Shown here one piece after another: positions 1-7,503 of a DNA stretch of 32,948 bases (positions within the stretch are counted from its first letter, which is position 1; every line of letters begins with the position of its first letter). The stretch is taken from NCBI GenBank assembly GCA_013393415.1, contig JABXHI010000076.1:1-32948 (forward strand). Reading direction: 5' to 3'. The stretch is from Micrococcaceae bacterium (GTDB lineage Bacteria; Actinomycetota; Actinomycetes; Actinomycetales; Micrococcaceae). The position numbers were made by a program, and so were the translations under genes. The notes below the pieces were generated by a model, which was not told where the DNA came from, did not search any database, and saw only the letters and a program-made list of their open reading frames with translations.

Positions 1-2220
1 ACGAACAACGAATTCGGCTTCGACTACCTTCGTGACAACATGGTGATGTCGAAAGACGATATGGTCCAACGTGGACACGGCTTTGCCATCGTCGATGAAA
101 TCGACTCTATTCTGATCGATGAAGCACGTACGCCGCTCATTATCTCGGGCCCAGCACAGGGTGATGTCTCCGGCTGGTACTCCCAATTTGCGAGTCTTGC
201 ACCTCGATTGAAAATCGATATTGACTACGAGATCGATGAGAAAAAGCGGACTGTGTCTGTATTAGAACACGGTATCGATAAGGTCGAAGACTGGCTTGGC
301 ATCGAGAATCTGTATGAGTCTGCTAATACCCCACTTATTGGCCACCTCAATAATGCTATCCGTGCAAAGGAATTATTTTTGCGCGGTCGTGAGTACGAAA
401 TCATTGACGGCGAAGTACGTATTATCGATGAGCATACCGGGCGTATGTTGCCAGGGCGTCGGCTATCTGATGGTTTGCATCAAGCCATTGAAGCCAAGGA
501 AAAAGTAAAAGTTAATGCGGAAAACCAAACGCTTGCCTCGGTGACTTTGCAGAACTATTTCCGCAAGTACAACAAACTTTCGGGCATGACCGGTACAGCA
601 GAGACTGAAGCGGCTGAGTTTATGTCCACGTATGAGCTTGGCGTGGTGCCAATCCCAACACACCGGGAGGTACAGCGTCATGATCAGCAGGATCTCGTAT
701 ATAAGCATGAGAAAGCTAAATTCGCTGCGGTTGTAGAAGATGTCGTGGAACGCCACAAAGCAGGCCAACCTGTTTTGATTGGTACGACATCGGTAGAAAA
801 ATCTGAATACGTCTCCAAGCTACTGGCCAAGGAAGGCGTCAAACACGAAGTGTTGAACGCAAAGAATTATGCTCGTGAAGCAGCCATCATTGCTGAAGCT
901 GGGCGTCTTGGGTCTGTGACAGTTGCTACCAACATGGCTGGTCGCGGTACCGACATTATTCTTGGCGGTAACGCAGAGTTTGCTGCCGTAGCCGAAATGA
1001 ATCGTCGCGGCTTGGATCCTGAAGAGCACGCCGAAGAGTATGAAAACGTTTGGACTGAAGTCTTCGCCCAAGCTCAAGAAGATACGAAACAAGAACGCGA
1101 AGCAGTTAAAGAAAGCGGCGGCTTGTATGTCCTCGGCACTGAGCGTCACGAGTCGCGTCGTATCGATAACCAGCTTCGTGGTCGTTCTGGCCGTCAGGGC
1201 GATCCTGGCGAATCTCGCTTTTACCTGTCCATGACAGATGACCTTTTGCGGTTATTCAACGCAGGGATGGCCCAACGCGTTATGGGCATGAGCAACTATC
1301 CAGACGATATGCCGCTGGAAGCGAAGATGGTTTCGAAGGCGATTGAACGCGCCCAGGGGACCGTGGAAGAGCGCAACACGCAGCAGCGCAAAGACGTGCT
1401 CAAATATGACCAGGTCATGAACTCCCAGCGTGAAGCAATCTATGCCGACCGTCGCCAGATCCTAGAAGGCGAAGATCTGCAGACGCAGATCGAAGAGTTC
1501 ATTGAGGGTTCGATCTCCGACATCGTCGATGATGCATTCCAGGTCGGCAACGACGAGGAAGTTGACGGGGACCAGCTATGGCACAACTTGAAAGGGCTCT
1601 ACCCGGTCTCGCTCACACAAGAAGATATTGAACAAGAACTGGGCTCACTCTCCTCGGTGAAACCGGCTGATCTGAAACGAGAGCTCATCTCTGATGCCAA
1701 AGTCCTTTACGGGCTCCGCGAAGAGGAGCTCGGTGAAGACTTGCTTCGGAACGTCGAACGTCGAGTGTTGCTGGAATCATTGGGCCAGAAATGGCAGGAA
1801 CACCTCTACGAGATGGACTACTTGCGTGAAGGCGTTGGACTGCGAGCTATGGCTCAGCGGGACCCACTGGTGGAATACCAGCGTGAAGGCCACACGATGT
1901 TCCAGTCGATGATGCAGGCCGTTAGAGAAGACACCGTGTACAAAATGTTTCACGCCAAGGTTCGTAAACCGGAGCTTAAGGTCGGCTCGAACATGCCCGG
2001 GGTTGCCGCTGATTTCTCACAGATCGCGAACTTCGGAAATCAGAAACAACAACCGCTGCAGTATTCTGGGCCGTCCGCATCTTCTCCGGGGGCTACCACT
2101 ACCCAGACTCGTGCCGCTGATGGACAAAAGGTGACTCAACCGCAGAAGTCTCGTGCCGAACGTAAGGCAGACGACCGTGAAGCACGCAAGGCAGCGAAGA
2201 AGGCTCGGAAGAACTCCTAG
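1..2220 (+). CDS. secA: Preprotein translocase ATPase SecA, 5' truncated by window
   Basis: SecA is the cytoplasmic motor that drives unfolded preproteins through SecYEG using ATP. The frame is open from base 1, which already encodes [14 protein letters not shown], so roughly the first 160-180 residues, including Walker A, lie outside the window. Visible parts are the DEAD-like motif in [19 protein letters not shown] (about 94-150), the GTTSVEKSE motif (about 781-810), [10 protein letters not shown] (about 931-960) and the arginine-finger segment [19 protein letters not shown] (about 1171-1230). The 739 visible residues end in a basic Ala/Lys/Arg-rich tail and lack the CxCxnC(H/C) zinc-binding terminus found in many SecA proteins. 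The stop overlaps the stop of the convergent Rv3235-family gene by 4 nt (CTAG). It is the housekeeping SecA1 type judging from its neighbour, since Mycobacterium also keeps an Rv3235 gene near secA1. Confidence 0.98.
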   Translation, partial: TNNEFGFDYLRDNMVMSKDDMVQRGHGFAIVDEIDSILIDEARTPLIISGPAQGDVSGWYSQFASLAPRLKIDIDYEIDEKKRTVSVLEHGIDKVEDWLGIENLYESANTPLIGHLNNAIRAKELFLRGREYEIIDGEVRIIDEHTGRMLPGRRLSDGLHQAIEAKEKVKVNAENQTLASVTLQNYFRKYNKLSGMTGTAETEAAEFMSTYELGVVPIPTHREVQRHDQQDLVYKHEKAKFAAVVEDVVERHKAGQPVLIGTTSVEKSEYVSKLLAKEGVKHEVLNAKNYAREAAIIAEAGRLGSVTVATNMAGRGTDIILGGNAEFAAVAEMNRRGLDPEEHAEEYENVWTEVFAQAQEDTKQEREAVKESGGLYVLGTERHESRRIDNQLRGRSGRQGDPGESRFYLSMTDDLLRLFNAGMAQRVMGMSNYPDDMPLEAKMVSKAIERAQGTVEERNTQQRKDVLKYDQVMNSQREAIYADRRQILEGEDLQTQIEEFIEGSISDIVDDAFQVGNDEEVDGDQLWHNLKGLYPVSLTQEDIEQELGSLSSVKPADLKRELISDAKVLYGLREEELGEDLLRNVERRVLLESLGQKWQEHLYEMDYLREGVGLRAMAQRDPLVEYQREGHTMFQSMMQAVREDTVYKMFHAKVRKPELKVGSNMPGVAADFSQIANFGNQKQQPLQYSGPSASSPGATTTQTRAADGQKVTQPQKSRAERKADDREARKAAKKARKNS

Positions 2221-2867
2221 CCAATTTCGAATGCCGTTACCCGCCAGCGTTCGCGATGTAGTTCCAAACGCATCGCGATCGCCCGGGCGCGCTGACCGAC
2301 CTTTATGGTCATGGAAGTCTCCCACGCGCCGTTTTGACACACGGCGGCGCGAACAGCGATAGGAGTAATCGAGGGAACCTTCGTGGAGTCCTCGCCGCCG
2401 CGCTGGGCCATGAGATATTTCCCATTGGCTGTGTGCTCAACCCGTGGTCGCAGTTTATGAAACAGGTCCAGTTCCATCCACGAACTCAGCTGCATAAACG
2501 GCCGTAGCCCCAGCTCCGCTTCGACAAACGCTGATCCGATGGTTTGGGTCATGTTCTTCATGGACTCAATTTGCAGCAAATGCCGATTATCGATGGATTT
2601 TGGGGCGCGCTTCTGTTGCAAGTCGACGACATTGGAGCGAACAAGACCACCGCGGAGACTTTCGGCGGGTGCATATTCTTCGAGGGGCTGCGCGACTGAA
2701 AGCGAGACATTGGCAGCATGGCGGACATCGGTTGTGAGGGTCCCCGGAACAGTATCGATGCTGAGCTTCTCGTCAGCGACCGGCGCGAGGTTCGGTGCCC
2801 TTTTGAGGGGCACATCGTTTTCTGAGAGATTCTCGAGATGTAATGGTTCGTGGAGTGCGGTAGACAT
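2217..2867 (-). CDS. Rv3235 family protein
   Basis: This 216-residue protein has a low-complexity N-terminal half and a conserved C-terminal domain (about residues 105-216). That domain contains a helix [18 protein letters not shown] followed by a short beta-rich segment ending [12 protein letters not shown], the pattern of the actinobacterial Rv3235 family. The biochemical function is unknown. No signal peptide or membrane segment is visible, so it is probably cytoplasmic. The start at 2867 is preceded by AAAGGG at good spacing. It lies 37 nt downstream of the LysM gene on the same strand, so the two are probably co-transcribed, and it converges on secA. This neighbourhood of secA, Rv3235-like and LysM genes is a recurrent actinobacterial arrangement, which suggests an envelope-related role, but nothing in the sequence proves that. 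Confidence 0.8.
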   Translation of the reverse strand: MSTALHEPLHLENLSENDVPLKRAPNLAPVADEKLSIDTVPGTLTTDVRHAANVSLSVAQPLEEYAPAESLRGGLVRSNVVDLQQKRAPKSIDNRHLLQIESMKNMTQTIGSAFVEAELGLRPFMQLSSWMELDLFHKLRPRVEHTANGKYLMAQRGGEDSTKVPSITPIAVRAAVCQNGAWETSMTIKVGQRARAIAMRLELHRERWRVTAFEIG

Positions 2868-2904
2868 GGTTTCCCTTTCTTACGGTGTGCATGAGATGAG
2901 CAGA

Positions 2905-3933
2905 TTAGTGGGTGAACGGCGGTGCGTTCAGCACCGTTCCTGGTGTGATGGAGTGGGGATCATCGCCGAGTACATCGTGGTTATGCTGCCACCACTGACG
3001 CCAGCGTTGATCAATTTGTGTCAGCGTGGCTTCAGCACCAAGCTCCTGATGGGCGATGTCCCATAAACTGTCACCTGTTTTGATGACGAGAGAGGAGTCT
3101 GCGTCGTGTCGGTCGGGGTTTGGAGCAGCAATATATGGCGACGGCAATGGTTTTTGGGGCACGAAGACCTCCGGCATGCCCCGATTGGGTGAAACCTCCT
3201 TCGACTTGTCAGTAGCTGGGACGGGGGTGACCGGCATCGTGGTCGTCTGCCGAGGTTTAGGTTGGACTGCACCACCGGTCTGTTCTTTATCGGGAGGGGA
3301 AGCCGTCTGACCCTCAGGATGGATCTCACTGGACAGACGCTCTGTTGGCACCGTGGTGGTGACAGTGGGTGAGTGCTGATCACGAGGCGAGTCGGATTGC
3401 TCAGATGTAGCAATCGGCGCTTCCACGGAGCTTGTTGGATTTGATTCCGCTCCAGCCTGCTGCTGTGAAGCTTGCGTCTGTGGCGTCTGCTCCGCTACGT
3501 CAGGCATAAACGGATTATCAGTCGGCGTGGAGGCAACTTCGGTCGACGGTGGCGGCGATTCCTCCGCAGCGAATGCTTGTGAACCGAATGCAAGCTGTAT
3601 GCCAAATACCGAAATGATGATGCGCTGCAGGAATTTTGGTGTCAAGAGCCCTGACCAATAGGCCATCACCTTGTTCCTGGTCTTCAGCGCTACGGCAAAG
3701 CCCAATCCTGCGATGAGGAAGATAAACCACAAGATGCTCAGACCGGTTCCAACGAAACCGCAAAGCAAGGCGATCCAATATTCCAAGGTTTGCATGGATG
3801 ACGCTGCAGGGGTGTTTTCCCATGTGTGACCGATCCACCACAGCAGGGGTCCCGCAAGCAATCCTAGAACTGTAAGCAGAATATCCTCGGTAGCCAGCCG
3901 TTGTGAACTACCGTCAGAGTTGTGCCGTTGCAT
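2905..3933 (-). CDS. Membrane protein with C-terminal LysM domain
   Basis: This 342-residue protein carries hydrophobic segments at about residues 17-37, 52-83 and 101-121. A long Pro/Thr/Ser/Gln-rich linker follows (about 122-275), then a LysM module at about 281-338 (VIKTGDSLWDIAHQEL...ITPGTVLNAP). LysM binds N-acetylglucosamine-containing glycans such as peptidoglycan, so the C-terminus is expected to reach the wall across the flexible linker. No catalytic domain is seen; it looks like a wall-anchored membrane protein rather than a hydrolase. The start at 3933 has a clear AGGAG seven to eight bases upstream. It is the first gene of a minus-strand pair with the Rv3235-family gene and is divergent from the gene at 4159. 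The exact function is unknown. Confidence 0.85.
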   Translation of the reverse strand: MQRHNSDGSSQRLATEDILLTVLGLLAGPLLWWIGHTWENTPAASSMQTLEYWIALLCGFVGTGLSILWFIFLIAGLGFAVALKTRNKVMAYWSGLLTPKFLQRIIISVFGIQLAFGSQAFAAEESPPPSTEVASTPTDNPFMPDVAEQTPQTQASQQQAGAESNPTSSVEAPIATSEQSDSPRDQHSPTVTTTVPTERLSSEIHPEGQTASPPDKEQTGGAVQPKPRQTTTMPVTPVPATDKSKEVSPNRGMPEVFVPQKPLPSPYIAAPNPDRHDADSSLVIKTGDSLWDIAHQELGAEATLTQIDQRWRQWWQHNHDVLGDDPHSITPGTVLNAPPFTH

Positions 3934-4158
3934 GATTCTCCTGAAGCCAAGTGCAAATGATTTTGTTCAATGACTGTAGTTTTACAGAGAGGAGTTTTAG
4001 ATGTCAATGCTTCATGTAGAACTCATTTGATCATGTTTGGTTCATTTGAATTATTTACGACCATGAAATATGCCGACTCATGTGCGGCATGGGTTTGATT
4101 TTCAATGCTTAGCGGCTCATGCAGTGAGTTTTGCTGCGACAGGACTTAGGGTAAATTC
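3934..4158. promoter_or_regulatory. AT-rich divergent promoter region
   Basis: This 225-bp spacer separates the divergent LysM gene and the gene at 4159 and is visibly more AT-rich than its neighbours. At the right end TAGGGT (4147-4152) sits six bases before the ATG at 4159, the geometry of a leaderless promoter. No convincing -35 box accompanies it. An AGGAG for the LysM gene lies at the left end. I see no gene here. Confidence 0.5.
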
Positions 4159-4728
4159 ATGCGTTGGAATGATTTATTCGCTGATTTAGAGTCCCAGCTG
4201 GAATTTGGGCAGTGGCAAGCCGTTGAACAAGACGCAGCGGAGCTGACTCGTGGCATATGGGCAGATTTGACGCTGATGGATCGTGTGCGCGCGGCGCTGA
4301 GGCAACGGATGCGTTTTGTATTACAAGATGGGCGCACACAGGATCTGCAATTGCAGACCGTTGGGCCCGTCTGGGTTGGTGGCGTTGATGACATGAGCGC
4401 GGTGGTGATTACGCGAAACGCCATTGCAGGCATCGACGCGAATCTCAAAGGCGCTATCGTGCCCGATCGGCCGTTACGGGCTGGTCCAAGTATGGCCGCG
4501 ATCTATCGCATTTTGGCACGCAGGCGAGAAGCGATCCAAATCGTGGGGCGTAACGGAACGACCATTGCCGAAGGCACGATTGACCGCGTCGGAAAAGATC
4601 ACGTTGATGTGGCATTACATGCCAGGGACGAGTTCCGTCGTGCTGCAGTGCTGCAAGGGGTTCGTGTCATCCCATTTGAAGCCATCATGATGGTGCGAGC
4701 TTCACCGATGGGCCTGGACGATATCTAG
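4159..4728 (+). CDS. Conserved actinobacterial protein of unknown function
   Basis: I do not recognise a named family for this 189-residue protein. It is soluble, with no signal peptide or membrane segment. The N-terminal third looks helical (LFADLESQLEFGQWQAVEQDAAEL). Two short beta-rich stretches follow: one around RMRFVLQDGRTQDLQLQTVGPVWVGGV and a second, IQIVGRNGTTIAEGTIDRVGKDHVDVAL (about 131-158), which resembles a small Sm-like or SH3-like barrel. There is no good Shine-Dalgarno sequence; TAGGGT ends six bases before the ATG, suggesting a leaderless transcript. It converges on the HTH gene at 4744 with only 15 nt between the stops. I recall similar proteins next to HTH and SAF genes in Micrococcales, but no function. 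Confidence 0.75.
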   Translation: MRWNDLFADLESQLEFGQWQAVEQDAAELTRGIWADLTLMDRVRAALRQRMRFVLQDGRTQDLQLQTVGPVWVGGVDDMSAVVITRNAIAGIDANLKGAIVPDRPLRAGPSMAAIYRILARRREAIQIVGRNGTTIAEGTIDRVGKDHVDVALHARDEFRRAAVLQGVRVIPFEAIMMVRASPMGLDDI

Positions 4729-4743
4729 ACTCTGGGCACGCAC

Positions 4744-4971
4744 CTACTGGTGCTGGTTGGTCTGCTGGTGTTCCGAATCCACGACGCGCTGTCGTTGTTC
4801 TTGGTGGAGCTGATCGATAAAGTCCTCGAATTTTTGTGAATCGACGCGCCACTGTCCACGCCCACCAATCTGAAAGGCCTCTAGTTCACCTTTCAATACC
4901 ATGGTGCGAACCGCCGCGGTTGAGATTTGGAGTTCTTCTGCAACATCCGTCAAAGTCAGAAAGCGAGGCAC
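4744..4971 (-). CDS. Small excisionase/BldC-like helix-turn-helix protein
   Basis: This 75-residue DNA-binding protein consists of one winged helix-turn-helix of the MerR/excisionase type. TLTDVAEELQISTAAVRTMVLKGELEAFQIG gives the two helices and turn, GGRGQWRVDSQKFEDFI the wing and third helix, and the tail is Gln/His-rich. The family includes actinobacterial BldC and phage Xis; no integrase or phage gene is nearby, so a chromosomal regulator is more likely. The start is GTG at 4971 with AGGAG six bases upstream. It is divergent from the SAF gene at 5182, so the spacer may be its own target; that is inference. Confidence 0.85.
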   Translation of the reverse strand: MPRFLTLTDVAEELQISTAAVRTMVLKGELEAFQIGGRGQWRVDSQKFEDFIDQLHQEQRQRVVDSEHQQTNQHQ

Positions 4972-5181
4972 TGCAGCTCCTAAAAATACGATAGTTTAAT
5001 GCTCGTTGTTAACTTTAGAGTACTGCAGGGCCAAATTGTTCACAAGTGCGACTATGTGCATAACCTTGATAAATAGGCGGTTTTTGCCGAAATTCTTTCT
5101 GAAGCGGGGAATCAGGACTTTCGTTCTTTGGTCTGATCGGACACAGTAGATGTTTGGAAGACTCACACCTGAGGAAAATAC
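4972..5181. promoter_or_regulatory. Divergent spacer between HTH and SAF genes
   Basis: This 210-bp spacer holds the upstream regions of the HTH gene (minus) and the SAF gene (plus). A palindromic GTTAAC and AT-rich tracts lie near the HTH side, and TGAGGA before 5182 serves the SAF gene. I could not define a confident -35/-10 pair. A small auto-regulating HTH protein beside it makes this a reasonable operator region. Confidence 0.35.
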
Positions 5182-5820
5182 ATGATCGAAAAACCAGCAG
5201 AAGCGTCCCGTATTCGACCGCCTGGCTGGCGGGATCCACGACTGATCGTTGGGGTCATTCTTGTCGTGCTCTCTGTCGCAGGGGTCGTAGCACTCATTCA
5301 GGCAGCGGACTCTCGCCAGGGGTATTGGGCGGCATCAGTTGATGTTGTGCCCGGCGCCCAAGCTAACGCTGAAGATTTTCATATTGTCCAGGCAAGTATG
5401 TCAGAATCTTCGGATCAGTACTGGTTAGCAGACGAGGAACTGCCGCCACAATTTCTCGTCTCTTCCACCATTCGACAGGGTGAACTCCTCCCCAAATTCG
5501 ATGTGGCCGAGTCTGATCCCGACGGGCGTCAACAGGTTGGTGTGCGAGTATCGCAGGATATGCCCGCGTCCGTAGACGTTGGGTCACGGGCCGACGTATG
5601 GGTAGCTCTTGCGAGTACTGATGGGCGGGGTTTTGAAGAACCGACCAAGATGATAAACAACGCCGAGGTGGTGGGCATGGATGACAATACATCGGCTTTT
5701 GCCGCGGCAGATACGACCACAGTGCATCTGATGCTGTCTGACGAGGCGCTTCCGTCGGTATTGGACGCCCAAGCCAATGGGGCGCAGATCTCTCTAGTGC
5801 CTACGACCGTCGAAAACTAA
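5182..5820 (+). CDS. SAF domain-containing membrane protein (CpaB/RcpC-like)
   Basis: This 212-residue protein has a short cytoplasmic N-terminus, one membrane anchor (about residues 24-44, LIVGVILVVLSVAGVVALIQA) and an extracytoplasmic SAF-like region (about 52-120). The segment AASVDVVPGAQANAEDFHIV is typical of SAF entry strands, and it is followed by LVSSTIRQGELLP. SAF domains occur in CpaB/RcpC pilus-assembly proteins and in flagellar FlgA. The start ATG is preceded by TGAGGA. The stop is only 3-6 nt from the start of the CpaE-like gene, so the two form an operon. A CpaB-like partner beside a CpaE-like protein fits Tad-type pilus biology, but the gene stands about 14 kb from the tadABC cluster. 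Confidence 0.8.
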   Translation: MIEKPAEASRIRPPGWRDPRLIVGVILVVLSVAGVVALIQAADSRQGYWAASVDVVPGAQANAEDFHIVQASMSESSDQYWLADEELPPQFLVSSTIRQGELLPKFDVAESDPDGRQQVGVRVSQDMPASVDVGSRADVWVALASTDGRGFEEPTKMINNAEVVGMDDNTSAFAAADTTTVHLMLSDEALPSVLDAQANGAQISLVPTTVEN

Positions 5821-5826
5821 TACGTG

Positions 5827-7401
5827 ATGAAAATACTGAGCGTTGCAACAACCATCAACCCACGTTTTGACCACGTCACCCCGATTGAATCAACTCGTTC
5901 AGACGTGACCATCACTCATCGGTGCCATGTGATCGCCGAGCTGATAGCAGTCGCTCGCTCTGGATTAGTCGATATGGTGCTTGTGGCAAATGACCTGGAA
6001 CTGGTGAACCTAGAAGCACTCCAACAACTCGCAGGTGCAGACGGATACGGCCCCAGGGTCGCCGCCATAAGTGACGTCACGGAGGACCGACAACGCCTGA
6101 CCGAACTGGGCATACCGGTGGCCTCACCGCATCTCTCAGGGCACGAGTTTGTGCAATGGCTACAAGAGGTACACAGTCAGGAGACCGTGCATGCTCAAGC
6201 ATCGAGTGAATTGACTGCAGACGAACTGCAGTTTCTAGAGCAGATGGATCCGGAACATAAGCCGCCAGCCACTACAGAGGCCGTTGACAAGCTCGCGTCG
6301 ACATCGCGTCCTGGACGACGTGCTGCGCCATATGATCCGACCACCGACATACCACCCGACGACGTTCAGGCGCAGGCGCTTGGCCACGAACCACCGACGT
6401 ACGATAAGTTGGAAGTCGATGACGAGCCGGAAATACAGCCTGACGAAGAGCCTATTGAACGACCTCCGCTTGGTCATGTCACCGCAGTTTGGGGGCCCAC
6501 CGGCTCGCCTGGAGTGACGACCGTTGCGGTGAATATGGCCGTGGAATCTGCGATCGCCGGCCACCGAACACTATTGATCGATGCAGATACCTATGGGGCA
6601 GCTGTTGCAGTGCACTTGGGGCTGTTGGACGACACCGCAGCGATTGCGCAGGTATGCCGAGCGGCAGAACATCGCGGTATTGATGCAGCCGGACTCGCGG
6701 GGTTCGCCCAGAAGGTCCGAGTACACGGGACACAGCTTGACGTGATCACCGGGCTGACCCGTGCTGAACGTTGGCCTCAACTTCGCTCGGCCGCGTGGTC
6801 GCAGGTACTGGACGCAGCTCGCAGTGGTTGGGACCAGATCTTTATCGATTGTGGATTTAGCCTGGAACAAGATGAAGAGCTGAGTTTTGATATCCCGGCT
6901 CCACAACGAAACGCCACTACGATCACTGCGGTCACCACCGCGAACACCGTCATCGCGGTGGGTACTGGCGATCCAGTGGGTTTCGTGCGTTATATGAAAG
7001 GGCTGGAACGGCTGAGTGAAATCACCCAGTCCAGCATTGTGCCGGTGGTAAATAAGGTCGCCTCAATGACCTCCGGGGTGAGCCCAAAACACCAATTGTC
7101 GGGTGTCTGGGAACGCTTCGGCCCGTCTTTGGAACTTCGACATTTTTTGTCCTGGGCACCAGATGTCACTGCAGCAGCGCTATTAGGCGGCAAAACTTTG
7201 GCCGAAACCGCGCCGAAGGCCGAGTTGCGCAAAGCTATCCAAAAAATTATGCACACTTGTGTGCCGGCACCCGTATCGACCGCAGCGAGTTCGACGTCCG
7301 AAACGGCCGATAGTGCCGGAACCAAACTGGGCTTACGCGGAGTTCTTGGAAATGTGAAACATCGGATGGTCAAGCGACACCGAGAACAGATTCGTCAGTA
7401 G
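5827..7401 (+). CDS. MinD/ParA/CpaE-like protein with degenerate P-loop
   Basis: This protein of 524-525 residues resembles TadZ/CpaE proteins, which localise pilus machinery. The N-terminal third is receiver-like, followed by an acidic Pro-rich linker (about 150-215) and a SIMIBI-type ATPase domain (about 218-470). The position of the P-loop reads WGPTGSPGVTT (about W223-T233, counted from the GTG). Both the signature lysine (KGG) and the nucleotide-binding lysine (GKT) are absent: they are T226 and V231. The downstream LLIDADTYG strand (Walker A' region) is kept. Related actinobacterial proteins often carry GPTGAPGRTT, so this is a family trait carried further. Start is GTG 5824 or ATG 5827; I chose ATG. 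It is translationally close to the SAF gene. Confidence 0.8.
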   Translation: MKILSVATTINPRFDHVTPIESTRSDVTITHRCHVIAELIAVARSGLVDMVLVANDLELVNLEALQQLAGADGYGPRVAAISDVTEDRQRLTELGIPVASPHLSGHEFVQWLQEVHSQETVHAQASSELTADELQFLEQMDPEHKPPATTEAVDKLASTSRPGRRAAPYDPTTDIPPDDVQAQALGHEPPTYDKLEVDDEPEIQPDEEPIERPPLGHVTAVWGPTGSPGVTTVAVNMAVESAIAGHRTLLIDADTYGAAVAVHLGLLDDTAAIAQVCRAAEHRGIDAAGLAGFAQKVRVHGTQLDVITGLTRAERWPQLRSAAWSQVLDAARSGWDQIFIDCGFSLEQDEELSFDIPAPQRNATTITAVTTANTVIAVGTGDPVGFVRYMKGLERLSEITQSSIVPVVNKVASMTSGVSPKHQLSGVWERFGPSLELRHFLSWAPDVTAAALLGGKTLAETAPKAELRKAIQKIMHTCVPAPVSTAASSTSETADSAGTKLGLRGVLGNVKHRMVKRHREQIRQ

Positions 7402-7503
7402 ATTTTTGACGACCAACCCTATGGCTTGATCGGAGCAGAAGCTAGGGTGTGTGGTGGCGGCAATGGAGCCGCCCCTCTGCAATGTTTCGCAACAGAAAGA
7501 TAC
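7402..7503 (+). other. Spacer with short inverted repeat before gdh
   Basis: GGCGGC (7456-7461) and GCCGCC (7468-7473) form a 6-bp hairpin with a 6-nt loop about 30 nt before the chosen gdh start. No T-tract follows, so it is not a standard terminator. It may lie in the gdh leader. I found no clear promoter. Confidence 0.35.

Noticed and set aside
2539..3066. 175-residue plus-strand frame across the Rv3235-like and LysM genes
   Set aside because: It overlaps two supported minus-strand genes and their ribosome-binding site, with no family features.
7426..7503. 26-codon N-terminal extension of gdh from TTG 7426
   Set aside because: No ribosome-binding site and a low-complexity Gly/Ala/Cys stretch unlike the family N-terminus; ATG 7504 fits better.
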